Below, one piece after another: positions 35,227 to 47,531 of a stretch of DNA of 64,000 bases. Below the pieces are notes generated by a model, which was not told where the DNA came from, did no database searches, and worked only from the letters and a program-made list of their open reading frames with translations. Within the stretch, counting starts at the first letter, position 1. The number at the start of each line of letters is the position of its first letter. Origin of the DNA: Rhynchosporium graminicola. Lineage: Eukaryota > Ascomycota > Leotiomycetes > Helotiales > Ploettnerulaceae. The stretch lies in NCBI GenBank assembly GCA_900074885.1, contig FJUW01000004.1:310001-374000 (forward strand), read 5' to 3'. The position numbers were made by a program, and so were the translations under genes.

Positions 35227-38200
35227 TCAGGGACCCAGGAGGTTATCAACATTTCGCACCTCGGTATTGTTGACAACCGCTGTCTCTCCACTCCCGGTGC
35301 CATTCCCATTACCATCTTGACGACTATTCGACCTAATCATCTGGGCTTCCGAACCCTCTTTGCCAGCAGCCGTCTGTGTACCAGTCGTTGCCGGCGCTTT
35401 GAGAGACGCTGTATCTGTCGCCGCGGTACCTGTCCGATCAAGTACCGCCGCAGAGGGCACCGACTTCTTCGAGTTATTGCTACTGCGTCTACTATCTAGA
35501 CTCTTACTGAGCGTCTTATTAATTCCCTCCACCCCGCTGCTAGAACTTTTCTTACTACGGCGTATGCTACCCGTAGCATCAACATGCGTACTCGCTACCG
35601 TACTCTTTCCGAGGCCAGGAGTCGAAGGCGCTCCCGGCTTTTCTTCAGATGCGTCGATAAGGTACCATCGTAAGCCATCGGAAAGGTCGAATGGGTTATC
35701 ATCTTCGAAAGAATCGCCGCCATTGCTGGTGAGTGATCTCTTGTCCGAGGGCTGGAGGTGAGTTGACGACATGGAGATTGATTTCGAGAGATCGACAACC
35801 CGGTCTTCGATCTTGTGGATTCGAGCGAGAAGCCAATCCCTGGTGCGGAGTTTATGGGATTCCTGTTCTTTCAAAAAGAAATGTGGTGCGCCAATATTGA
35901 AAGCTGCCCATGCACCTGTAGCTTGGTTTCTTGTGGGTAGGAAGAGGGCGAGATCGCCTTCTTTAAAATTCTTGAAGGCGATCTTCTCGTGTGCTTCTTT
36001 CTGGGCGACATGGGATTTGTCGCGATAGGCGCGAGCATCTTTGGAATATTTCTTGGCGGTGTATTCCATGTCTTTGACGCGTTTGGTGATCACTTCGCAA
36101 AAGGCTTCGACGTCGAAATTGCCGATGGCGGACATGTAGGCTGAGTACTTCTCGCTTTCCACGTCGAGGTCATCGTTGTTCATCCAGTGAAGCAATTCAA
36201 GATTCCCGCTATCTTCCATGGATTTCCTAGTGATAGCTCCTGAAATACTTCGCCTGATTGTGGAACCTGGGTCTGAGGAGTCGTTCGTACTGGACCGCTC
36301 TGGTCTGGGTATCCTCTGAATAAGCATGGACTCTCCTTCACGAGTCACCGAGTAGCTCAGTCTCTCGAGAAGCCTACACAAACGATCGTTTTGAGAGTAG
36401 GCGCGCTGGGTGAGATCCTTGGCTCGTGAAGTTCGTGCTTCGAACCTTGCTAATAGATGATCATGCTTCTCTTGCGCAGAATGATATTTCTCTTGCACTG
36501 ATCTCAGCTCCTCCTCCAGTCCGCCCAGTCGTGACTGACGAGCAGCCAGATCCTCTGACATGCTAGTAATCTTCCGCTCCTCTTCTTCCAGTCTCGTACG
36601 AAGACTTTCAGATCCTGTTTCGCCATCTGATATTTTGGTTCTCAATGTAGATAGCTGAAGTCGTTCATCGTTCAATTCTGTTTCAAGTGCGGTAAACTTA
36701 GCACGCTCTTCGGCCAGGCTTTCACGAAGCTCGTGTGTCTCTGCTTCTTGTGCCGAAAGCTTCTCATTGGCACTTTCCAGCTTCTCATTAGCCTCAGTGA
36801 CGGCTGCTTGAGCGGCATCAAGATCCGATCTTGTGATAGCAGCATCACTCTCGACGGAGTAAAGTTCCGCAACAATATTTCCAGACAAGGTAACTAAAGC
36901 TGCTGCAAGAACACACAGATCCTCGGGAACTGCAGAAGTAGGCGAGAGTTGCGAGTGCACATCTCCTAACGCCTGGATCTGTAATTCGGTCTCGGCTTCG
37001 GCCTTTTCAGCTCGAGCAGCGAGATCCTGGTTTTCGTCTCTGAGCTTCTGCATTTGCTTCTCTAGAGCTTTGTTGAACTCTCGCTGCTTTTTTGCCTCAT
37101 CTCGGAGAAACTCAACTTGACCTTGAGCTTTTTGTGATTCAGCGACGGCTTCCTGCCGGACCCTATCTAACTCTTCCTGTAAGCTGCGGACACGATCGTC
37201 AATGGAGCTCTTCTCGTTCTCACGAGAGCCAAGGTATCGGTCCAGCTCATCCTCAAGCTCCTCCAACTTGGCTTTTAGGCGCTTAATCTCGCCCTCAAGA
37301 GACTTCCGCTCTTCAACGAACTCCCGTTGTTGAGCGTCAAAGTTTTCCATCAGATCCTTTTTCGTCGAGTTCACCTCTTCTACTTGAGCTTTCAGGCTTT
37401 CCAAAGCTGTCTTACGAGTAGAAACCTCTTTTTCCAGTCCTGCTGCGCGTTCTCGTTCAGCAATCAATTCAGCATCTTTTGATAGAAGCTTTTGCTGGAA
37501 CCCTTTTTCTTCGGGGCCCTGATTAGCAGAGAATCTGCGGGAAGCAACTGAAGATCGCCTGGACCGGTCCTCCATAGGCAGCGGAGAGGCAAGTGGGTTG
37601 GCAGTATTCTGTAGATCTGGACTCGGGTTCCCAGAAGGGGGAAAGATGTTCCCACTCGAAGCTCTGGTCATCTGTGATTGTCGATGTAAGAGATCCTCAA
37701 GCCGCCGAATCCGGCTTTCGGCAGTCTTCAGCTTGCCCTCGGTCTTCTGTTTCTCTTCTTGTATGACACGAATGAGATCATCATCGCCTCTGGTAAGAAG
37801 TGTACTTCGACCAAGAGCTGCCTCATGGATGCTGCCGGCCTTGAAAGCCTTCGCGCGTTTGCTTTGCTGCTTAGTCGGATTGTCAAGTTCCGAGATGATT
37901 TTGGCTACCTCGGACACAACACTTGACTTCAAATTTTGAGCTTGTAAAATCTCCAGAATCTCCTCGAGATCCTGTCTTCCAACCTCAGGCCACTCGTCCT
38001 CAGCTTCAAGTAGGTTGACTTCCAGACCGGCAACATTCTTTTCGGTCTTGTCACCCCACAGAGCAGTTCCAGTGCTCTTCTGCCACTTCCTACGGCGCTT
38101 TGCTTCTTCGTCTTGGAAAGAGGCCATCTCATTTGCGAGAGTGGATGAGTCTGATTTGACCTTGTCATTCCATTCTCTGCGGCGGATTGCTTCGGCCAGG

Positions 38201-39529
38201 AACGAGGAGTATGTGACGGGCAGCGAGTTAACAAAGGATAACAAGTAGAAAGCATCGTCAGCTGCCTCGTCGAGGTCCATGGCAGCAAATGCTGCATTTG
38301 ACTCCGCAACCATAGTAGTCAGAATCGCTATTTCTCGCATCGCCTTCAAAGATTCAGCCGCAATCAAGTTCCGTGCTTCTATAGAGCCACGTAGAATTCC
38401 ATCCATCTCCATACACCGTTTCGAGAGGATTGGCAAGAAGTTCTTGGTATGAAGAAGTGCTGATTTCGAGGCCAGAGAGAGATTCTTAGGGGTGTTTGAG
38501 TAACCTAAGACATTCTCGTAGTCATTGCTAACTTTCTTTGCGATGGCTTCAATGTCTTCCATCAGCTGAACAGGATCTGTGGTCTGGCCAACAAGTGCTT
38601 TCTGAATCCCTTGTTCCACCTTTGCGTACATGTCATCTGCTTTGTTGAAGACATCATTTACTTTTTCCGATAGCTGTAGACTATTTTTGACCAGGTTGGC
38701 AGCTACACCGCGGACGAGCTTCACAGAACTCTTAACCTCATCTATATCGACCAAGTCTTCCAACGTAGGCCTTTGCGGACTCCTTCGAGGCTCTTGTCCA
38801 GTAACAAACTTGATCATCTCGGTCGTAGCTGGTATAGAACGTAGGCGCGTTACAGAGTAGTTCCAATCCGCGCCTGCCAGATCCTGTTCCTTTCGCACTT
38901 CTGCAGACCATGTTTGAATTTCCGCATTCTTCTGATCCAATGCCTTGACATGTTTGTCCAAATTCATGACAGCTGCCTCCACACCCCGGTTGATAACATC
39001 GACCTCTACGTACCGCTTCTGTGCTTCCAGCGACATGGCCGAGCAATCTTCCACCAATTTCAAGGCCCAGGACCGCCGCTGCATGAAGAGATCCTTCCAT
39101 GCTTGTAAATCGTTCTGGTCTGCGATAGTATCCGGTGTTCTCGAGACATTGTATTTCGGTGGAGTAGGAGCCTCGTGCTGTGTGGGCTTGGAAGAACTTG
39201 GAGAAGGAGGTTGGACGATTCGACGATCGTAGACGAAGATTTCCTTCTGTTTACCATCAGCATTTTCCCCAAGTATATTCCCAATGGAGCCTCTTGCCTC
39301 GGTCGATAGCCCTTGGAACCTCACTGGTTTTCCTGCGGATGTGAGAGTGATTTGGTCTTGTGTAGCAACCCTGCTTTGTTTCGCAACCCAACTCTTGAAA
39401 TCATCGAGACTTTCAAAGGCTCAGCTTTGTTCCCTTAAGCTTGCCAGCAAGAATGACTTACGATATGAAGGTCCCCGAATCAACCTCGAGGACCTCGCCC
39501 GTATGGGCAAGTAGTATTTGCAGAGGCAT
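35227..39529 (-). CDS. ATG11: Atg11, selective-autophagy scaffold
   Basis: Two exons (39529-39462 and 39409-35227) give 1416 aa. The start MPLQILLAHTGEVLEVDSGT with LDDFKSWVAKQ after the 52-bp intron matches the ubiquitin-like N-terminus of Atg11. The middle (about 600-1100) is long coiled coil rich in Glu, Lys, Arg and Leu. The C-terminal claw-type domain carries FKEGDLALFLPTRN, FNIGAPHFFL and NPFDLSDGLRWYLIDA, diagnostic of Atg11. A Ser/Thr-rich tail follows. Atg11 binds cargo receptors and Atg1 at the phagophore and acts in pexophagy and mitophagy. The length fits filamentous-fungal members. It shares a short divergent promoter with the CENP-H-like gene. Confidence 0.93.
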
Positions 39530-39801
39530 TCCTTCTGCATTCGATCTACAGCTATGACAAGCTGCAGAATGGTTTCTGATCGCAGAGGAATTGAAGAAGA
39601 AGTTGTCGCATGACAAGACAATTGCCAGAACTGAGATCACAAGGCTTCCGGCCTCGCCTTGTGAGATAAGGTAGGCAGGCGCCACAGTTCATTAGCCACA
39701 CCTGGCCTAGACCCTGGCTTCAATTAATCGCGTCTGATCTTCATCGCGTTGCTAGACAATGTCAACAAACGAACAACTGTAATTTGAGCTGTTATTTAGA
39801 T
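39530..39801. promoter_or_regulatory. Compact divergent promoter of ATG11 and the CENP-H-like gene
   Basis: Only 272 bp separate the two start codons, so both 5' leaders and promoters must overlap or be very short. The region contains two TTGTCGCATGAC/ATGACAAGAC-like patches but no clear TATA box. Confidence 0.55.
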
Positions 39802-40606
39802 ATGGCCGACAACGGACCTAAGGAGATCGAGGATATTGAGATGAGCGACGCGCAAGTTCAACGGCTCATGACAGAAGACGAGAAGCGGATATTGGACGTT
39901 TATGACCGGCTGGAAGAACTACAACTCGAAATCGCTCTTCTCAAAGCACAAGGCGTACTATCAAGCGGCGAGTCTGATTTGCATCCTGAACTGTAGAAGA
40001 TTCTGACAATCTACAGATGAACCAGCAGAAGCTTCCGAGGAAGATATAGCAGCAGCTAAGCAAGAACTTCTGGAGGCCAGATCTAAGTATGTAAGACGAG
40101 GCACTGTAATGGAAAACATCTTGATTGTCCCTCCCATTCTCAGAGCCGTACACGGCAGTAACAATGCCACGATAGTGGAACAGTAAGTAATATATACTCA
40201 AAGAGAGTGCCACATCTAACAAAACGCCAGAGATCTCCTCCCTTTGGTTGAGAAACGTGACGAGCTATCTATCAGTCTCCACAAGCTGGCAAAGCAAGAA
40301 CTTGCAGACTTAAACCAGCTGAAGGACATCAAGGTGCAAAATGTCAAGCTCGCTCGCGAGAATGCCGAGATGGCAACGAGAATGCTGGCCTTGGCAGATG
40401 AAGCGAATGTTCAGAGGAAGGAAGACATTGAGGACTTGAAGTTGCGAAAACAGTTAGATGAGCTAGAAGGCGAGATGAAGCTCAGTCGGCAAAAATGGCG
40501 AATCATGAAGGAAACTGCGAGTGCTACGGTTGTGGGGAGTGGGGTTGTATGGGTTGATGATCCGAAGCTGAGGGATATTGTGCTGGGTGAAGATTGTTAT
40601 GAGTGA
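39802..40606 (+). CDS. CENP-H/Fta3-like kinetochore protein
   Basis: Three exons (39802-39967, 40017-40182 and 40231-40606) join in frame to 235 aa. The product is mostly helical. It opens with an acidic stretch (EIEDIEMSD), then KRILDVYDRLEELQLEIALL. Next come ILRAVHGSNNATIVEQDLLP, a long coiled coil (about 130-205), and a tail with WRIMKETASATVVGSGV-VWVDDP. This layout matches my memory of fungal proteins annotated as CENP-H, a component of the constitutive centromere network (Sim4/COMA complex). A single named orthologue cannot be proven by eye. Intron 1 (39968-40016) uses a GC donor (GCGAGT); any GT alternative I tried breaks the frame. Confidence 0.75.
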
Positions 40607-43600
40607 TCCTGGGGAAGATCAATTGGCGAGAATCAGACGGGCTATAGGGGCGATATCCCATAAGAAGCTGTCCTAAGGAATCGATGCCGCACAGATTCAA
40701 TGCATACGAATAAGACACTGACTCCCGTTCTTCACTCTGATTTCGTGTTGTGTTCTGACAGAAAAGGTGTGTTTGCATTTTGCATCGTTCTTCTAGAACG
40801 CAAATTCCTGTAGACTCTCCAACACGTCCAACAGAAATTCTAGTACATCTTCATTCTCTCAGAATCTCTCATCACGACGCATCAAAGGTTCCTGAGTCGT
40901 TGAGCCCGTACTCGAGGCATTAACTTGTCCCCATTATTTCTCACTCCAAGTCCTCGTATCCACCACCCTCCAGCCCACCAGCCCGTTTTGCTTGAGCACG
41001 GACCTGCCTAAACCCTGTGGTAATGCCCATCTATCTTCCTGAAGATATACACAGACTATATTCGTGCATTAGCCCCATGAACTGCCAAGTAGAATCACAA
41101 AGCCTCGAAGCAAGGATGGTTCTGTAGAGAGATTGCTCACCAGCACGATAACAACCACTACAAAGGTTTCAGCCACCAAGTTCATCACACAGTTCACCAC
41201 AAGCGGAGAGACTCTACGACAATCAGACGCAGCAACTTGTAGATACCCTCAAGAATGTTGGTCAGCACTGTCGTACATGTCAGTCCATCATATATAGACT
41301 AGTGCTTTGGCAAACTTACCACAAATTATGAACTCCATTTCATTCGTCGAGATTGCATTGTTTTCGAAGCTGGATTGACGGAATCGTGTGAGATGTTTGC
41401 GACAGGTTAGAAAAGGTGCATCCGGACAGGAAGGGACAGTAGACAGGGCCGCCCGCAACTGAGCATGCTAGAGTAATATATTCATATCAAAGGTGAATTT
41501 TCAGGCCGCGTATCGGATATCATATCGTGCTAGTGATTTTCGTGGCTTCGTACTCCCAGGATATCGTACAGTCTTGACCACGATATATCCATCTGCGCAT
41601 TCTTCGAGCACGCGAGAGGCTACCTCGGTGCGCTTCACTACAATCGAGCACAACTGCCCATCACCAGGTACACATAAAATCGCTTCCCAAATCCTTGCCC
41701 GTGTCCTTGTATCGCGGTTTCTCATCCTCAGATTAAGCAGGCAACGCGGTTCAGGCTTATACAGGTCACGTCGAAAACTCTCGATCCTCTACGCCGCAGC
41801 TTCTGTGTATGTATCAACCCCAGACCTTATAAGTATCAAAAGCCTATCCAACAAGCCTTCCAGTGACTGCAATGTTTGGGAACTCCTTCGCTTATCCGCA
41901 CGAGAACAATCACAGAGAGGCATGCCACTACTGTATCAAGTCTGTGTCTCGCTACGCAAGGTGTCCAGCGAAACCACCACAAAGCGAACAGAAATTACGC
42001 CAATAATTCGCAGTAGCTTGCAAGTACCCAAGATAACACTTCGAGATACTATAGATGTCAGCTAGCCCCTCCCCTCCCCCGATCGGATAAAATCCTACAT
42101 GAAATCTATATATTATTCTTGCGAGCGATCATCAATTATAAGATACGATCCCTCTCAGCCCCGAATCCCCACCCTTCTACTATTGACACGCCTCACCAAG
42201 CGCCGATCTAAGCGAGCCTATACTTATACTCACTCCTTCACACACCTTGATAGTAGGTAAGTAGCACATATACCTGACCAACATACTCCCACCAGTACAT
42301 GCTGTTACGGGGAGAACAAAGCACGCGCCGGCTTGCAGGGCTGAATCTCGGAAAAGCGACGTATGTAGCGTATCTAGTTGTCCTCATGTAGTGATTTGTC
42401 AAGGGGGCTGAAAAGTCCATCTCCTGTTTCCACAATAACTATCGCCGGGTAGGACTGGAGGTTGCTAAGAATCCTTGCTATCTTGAAAGACAGATTTCGT
42501 GTAAATTCATTTATCTCCTATCGTGTGAGTGGGCTTAAGGATCGTCAATACCAGTGCTAAGTGAGTGATTAGACAATAGATATTCTCAGAAATTGTACAG
42601 TAGAAGACTTGAAAGTGTATAATCGTACTATTCTCCCTCTTCTAAAGATGAAGCTGACTACCGCATTACTCGTATGTAAAGTGCAGTTCTCTGTGGAAAG
42701 ACCATGGCAGCTTAGCTATGCTTAGACGAGATCACAAGTAGAAAATCAATACAAGCCGCATTTTCATAATACAGTCTCGAGCAGTGTATTGAGGAAGAAG
42801 AACGAAATCGCTAACATGTATGAAAGCAGTAAGTTCGTGGCCAGATTTTGCAAGGGAGGATGTCGTGCTTTTCTCGGTTGAAAATAGAATGCTCGCGGAT
42901 CGTGGGATTATCATGCCACCACCATCTGCGAGCGGAAGTACAAGTTTTTAGATGTATCGGAAGAAGCACTATTCTCCATCTCTTCGCTTTCGAATGTCGC
43001 ATATATTAATATGGGACTAGATTTTCTGTGGCTTCTATTCGGGTACTTTGAATGACGTGCATGCGAAAAGGAGCCACATCGCAAGGACTGGAGGTTGAGC
43101 CTATTGAATAGTACAGAGCCTGGGAAACACGAATGTGTAAAGGAATGTGCGAAGTATCTAACCCAGTCCAGCTTATTATGGTGGATTCGAAAACTCAAGT
43201 CTCGACTCGTATCCTTAAGAATTCTCTCGGTGGTACGGCGTAGGCTGGAAGGAAACAGGAATCAAAAGGAAACGAGTTTCCCGAATCTCCTCGAAAACCA
43301 TCGAGAGTCCAAGTGAGATAAGATAAGCAGCATATACTCATTGCCTACTGTACAGTAAGAGAACGTCAAGGAAACAAAGGAGCATGATATCTAGGAACTG
43401 TAGTCCGTACCCGTTCGGCATGGAGCTGCAAGATGTCGTTAGAGGCCGAGATGATCGTCCGTCTTATTTTCCTTTGAACTCGGAAGTCTTGCATCACCAG
43501 GCATCATCCCAAGTCGAGTGCACCGGTCTCCACTGCGTCACTTTGCTGAGCAGCTCACTCACTCGCAGCCAAGGGAACCAACCAGGGGGATGGATTCCAA

Positions 43601-43988
43601 ACAAACGTGCCTGAAACAACCAGTCCCGAACAGGATAGAAGCATGGACCCCTGTCTCTGCCACGTGATATCAGAATACCGTTCGGTTGATCAGGCCGGAT
43701 TTGCAGCTTTAAGCGTTGATCTCTGTATGCTTGAATTCTACCTAAATTGGCTGTTGTTATTGAACTCCGGGGTGTCTGCTCGAGGGTGTACTGTACTCGC
43801 TCGTGACTCGAATCGGCATTGCGGGAAAGCCGTACGCCGAAGCCGAAGTGTGCTCAGGCGGAAACAGGACTGCTTCCGTGCGCCCACCTCGCACCTCGCA
43901 CCTCCTCAGCTCATCGAAGCTGGCTGGCTGGCTGGCTGGCTGCACGAGCTGGATGGCTGGCTGCACAGGATCAGTGATCTAGGAAGAA

Positions 43989-44042
43989 TGCACTTGCACT
44001 TGCACTTGCACTTGCACTTGCAATTGCAATTGCATTTGCACA
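43989..44042 (+). repeat. Hexanucleotide TGCACT microsatellite
   Basis: About nine tandem units of TGCACT with a drift to TGCAAT at the right end. It lies in a spacer with no supported coding exon. Confidence 0.8.
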
Positions 44043-44583
44043 AATGGCTTTGAATGGGATGGGAGAGCAAGGGAGTCGAGGAGGTTTATCATATGTACAT
44101 ACCCAGGTAGGTCCGGTACAGTACTGTACCTATGTATATAGATGAAATATGGATCATACTGCATTCTTTCCGTCCCACCTCGGTATTCATTATGAATCAC
44201 TTGTGCTAGGTGAATCAAGCCTCTCCTCGCCTTTCTACGTTAACTACCTATAGCTGGCTACCTACCTAGCTAGCTAGCTACATTCAGAGTATCAGGAAGA
44301 TGCTGATGCCAAGGTAGGTAGGTACTGTAGGTATGTAATCTAAAGGATAGATGTTAAGACCAGCATGGCATGTTCGAAGGGGGTTTAAGGTGGTGCTGGT
44401 ACTGGTACTGGTGCTGGTGCTGATGCTGGTGTGTGTGTGTGTGTGCTTCCTTCCCTTTCCATTGTTATGCTTCGATTCGGCCAATGAGAGCGCGAGCTGG
44501 AAACAGTGCTAACCCCTCGCTTGCACTGCAGGCGCGGCCCATCACCTTGGGCCCCGCCTCTTCCTACACCTGGCTCTGCCCCC

Positions 44584-44611
44584 NNNNNNNNNNNNNNNNN
44601 NNNNNNNNNNN
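44584..44611. other. Assembly gap (28 N) between C homopolymers
   Basis: The gap is preceded by a run of C and followed by seven C, beside a CT microsatellite. Sequence is missing or unresolved here, about 700 bp upstream of NHP6. Confidence 0.95.
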
Positions 44612-45310
44612 CCCCCCCAGAGTTGCCAGTACCGCTTGCTCTCTCTCTCTCTCCTGTTCACTCACCCAAACTCACCACCCAAAGCTCCTCTCACCAAAAA
44701 CCTCTACCAGCAAGCAAATACTGTATGTACTCACTCCTCTCTGCTACCGCCGCTCCCAAATCACAACATCGCTTCGGTTCTGCTCAAATTCATCAACACT
44801 CTATTGCCTTGATGACAAGCACAACGATGCGCAATCGCACCATTTTCATTCGTTCATTGGGTCGCAAATTGTCGTGATCATCATCATGTTGTCGTCGTCG
44901 CGTTTTCCATCGACGCGATTCAATTGTCTTGTTGATCAGAATCATCAGCTAACTCACCTGATCACGCTGCAGGTCAACATTTGACAGTCGCCTTTCAACT
45001 TCACTCAAAAAACAACTTCACGTAAGTTAAATCTCTGCTTCTTGGTGTTCTACAGCTTCGCAAACAACCTCACGATCGAGTTGCCCTTTCTGCGCTCAGC
45101 TACCTTCACATACGTCTTTGGCTCCTGAGCCTTCCCTTGCCACTACCAACAACAAAACAATGCTAGGCGCGTAGTCTCTCGGAACACCTCCCCTTCAAAA
45201 ACAACCACCACTTCAATCGACATCGTCGCCATCGATCTTCGGTCGCAATCTTTGCTTGCGCATTTCACTAACATCAATCAAAACAATCAGACTCATCAAC
45301 ACTCTTCAAC

Positions 45311-45795
45311 ATGCCTAAGGAGAAGACCACCAAGCGTGCCACCAAGGCCAGAACGGAAAAGAAGAAGAAGGGTAAGCATCGCGACTCCTGTTTCTCGCTA
45401 TTGCCATGTCACTGACCTCACTGCCAGATCCTAACGCGCCAAAGCGAGGTCTGTCCGCATACATGTTCTTTGCCAACGAGCAGCGTGAGAACGTTCGTGA
45501 GGAGAACCCTGGTATCAGCTTTGGTATGCTCCCCCCTCTCCGCGTTACCATAAAACCTTGTTGATACTCGATGACAGGTCAAGTCGGCAAGGTTCTCGGC
45601 GAGCGCTGGAAGGCGCTCAACGACAAGCAGCGCACCCCATACGAGGCTAAGGCTGCCCAAGACAAGAAGCGTTATGAGGATGAGAAGGCTAGCTACAACG
45701 TAAGTGCTGAAAAGCCTGTGGGCGTTCGGAAGCGTACTGCAAGAGGTACTAAGAACGTCGAACAGGCTGATGCCGAAGAGGAAGAGTCTTCTTGA
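45311..45795 (+). CDS. NHP6: Nhp6-type HMG-box chromatin protein
   Basis: Four exons (45311-45371, 45428-45523, 45578-45699 and 45766-45795) give 102 aa, the usual size for Nhp6. A Lys-rich N-terminus ([17 protein letters not shown]) precedes one HMG box: [20 protein letters not shown], then [20 protein letters not shown] and [21 protein letters not shown] short acidic tail ends ADAEEEESS. Nhp6 bends DNA without sequence preference and works with FACT and remodelers. The last intron (45700-45765) is 66 nt with no in-frame stop, so its retention would add 22 mostly basic residues. The leader upstream is long and CA/CT-rich. Confidence 0.93.
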
Positions 45796-47531
45796 GCTCT
45801 TCATTCACCCTCTCTTCTCTTACCTTGGACCACATTCCGGACACGGCGACATCCACCCTGACGGACATTCACGGACTTGGACTTCTGCGGGAGAGATGTT
45901 GCTGTTGATGAACGCTAAGCTTCAGGGTTGTCTTCACTTCAATTTTCTCTTTGGGCTGGGGTGTTACTTTTGCAATGGATCTGGGAACGCGGTGTGCATT
46001 TCTTTTGCTATGGAAACGGACATGGGTATGATTTTACGGCGGATTTTCCTGGTCACAGGAGGTGGCCAAGGTCCAAGATGATCGTCGACACGCTTCTTCA
46101 GGATCTGGATTGCAAGCAGTGACAATAGATCTGTCTCTGCAATTCAATGACGCGTGATCAATGAGGTCTCTGTATTTTAGTTCCTTGCCTAAATGTGCCA
46201 TTATCTGACCTTTCGTTGCGATGAGTGATCTATGTGACTGACTGAATTGACTACAGCTTCAGAGTCTAACCCAAGTCTTGTGTGACATCTGCAGGACAGT
46301 TTGGGGATAAGGACAGGAGCAATTGGAGTAAACAAGGAAGGAGGTGCCTGGTTGCCTGATCTGGCTCTGGTCTGACGCGTCGGAAGAATCGCGCTAAGGC
46401 TGTTCCCAGATATGTTAATCCTTGAGTGGTTCCTTCAATTACTGTAAACCGAACGGCCTCGCGGTTGAATCAAGAATTAATTGTTTTTCGTGGCCTTTGG
46501 ATTCGTCAGATAGCTTCAACACGATTGCGATGAGCTTGACGAGTGCGATTAAAGCCCACTATACACTCCACTACACCTTGAATCTTCTAAAGAACCCCAT
46601 TTCATTCTATCGTTACTGTCTAGAAAGCGTTTTATGCTTCACGAGGACTTCAGACTTTTGCTCCTGGAACAAAAGGAAGGGTAAGTGTACACAATTGAGT
46701 AGTACAGAAATCGTGTCGATGGCGCGCTGATGCCAGCTTGGCTTTTGCAATGGGCCAAATGGCCGCTGACTCACGCCGCACAAATCGAATGGTATACTGT
46801 GGCTGCACTCCTCTACATCCTGCGAGGATATAATTTTCTCTGGCCATCAGATCTCATGTTTTCTAGTGTGGCTAAAGTTTCTTTCGAATGGGAGCCGTTC
46901 CGCAAGAACGAAGCTAAGCCAGCGCCCCCTAGAACCATTCTCAAGATCATTTTGGAAGATCTATCAAACTATATCATTTTCCCCATGGTCAGCCGCGTCG
47001 ATAGCCTCGCACGATTCGCCCGTTGCACCATCTCTTGCACCGGATGCTCTGCATTCGTGGCTCCACCGAATTCTCCGGTCATGAATGATCTGAGTTGGTT
47101 TGGGTTTGCTTTGTTATGGTTCGCGGGTCATGTACTCGTACATATATGCAATGCAGGCCGGGTCAATTAGCATGGGTTCTATCTGCACGCAAGATGCGAT
47201 GCACTACTCGCATTGGAAGGTTAAGCAAGCTTCTGCAGTGCAGATGCATCTCTACCACTACACGGTGGGAGGAGAGATGGAAAATGCTTTTGCATGGACA
47301 CGTCAGAGTTTGGCGTCCCCCGGATTACTTTCCTTCAAATGGGAGCTAGACCTTTATTATTCCCATCGCAGAGCCTCTGCTTGCATTTTGTACTTGACGA
47401 TTATGGAATCTTTTAGGTCTGCAAAGTTCTCAAACTTCAAGCTTAATACCTTACTTTTTCCCTCTGAGGCTTCTATGATGCATCGGTCAACGCTTCTTTC
47501 GGAGGCGCATTGACCTTGATGTCTCCGCTGT
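45796..47531. other. Spacer downstream of NHP6
   Basis: The first few hundred bases are probably the NHP6 3' untranslated region. A 146-codon open stretch (46730-47170, +) and overlapping ORFs have no recognisable motif. Upstream exons of the next gene could hide here, but I could not place any. Confidence 0.4.

Larger units (their letters stand above)
40607..45310. other. Long gene-poor spacer with microsatellites
   Basis: About 4.7 kb without a convincing gene. A 190-codon open stretch (41493-42065, +) has no recognisable pattern. A 30-codon spliced minus-strand ORF (41338-41194) is possible but weak. Simple repeats cluster at the right end: CTGG/GGCT at 43918-43942, TGCACT-type hexamers at 43989-44042, GCTA at 44265-44281, GGTGCT/GGTACT triplets at 44391-44428 and GT at 44429-44444. 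The final 350 bp are pyrimidine- and CA-rich and suit the promoter and leader of NHP6. Confidence 0.5.

Noticed and set aside
41194..41338. Spliced 30-codon minus-strand ORF with hydrophobic product (MEFIIC joined to VLTNILEGIYKLLRLIVVES)
   Set aside because: Splice sites are acceptable, but the product is very short and I know no family; it could be chance.
41493..42065. 190-codon open stretch on the plus strand
   Set aside because: Composition is not protein-like, it lacks motifs, and overlapping frames are similarly open.
46730..47170. 146-codon ORF upstream of the 12-exon gene
   Set aside because: No motif or phase-compatible join to the downstream exons was found.
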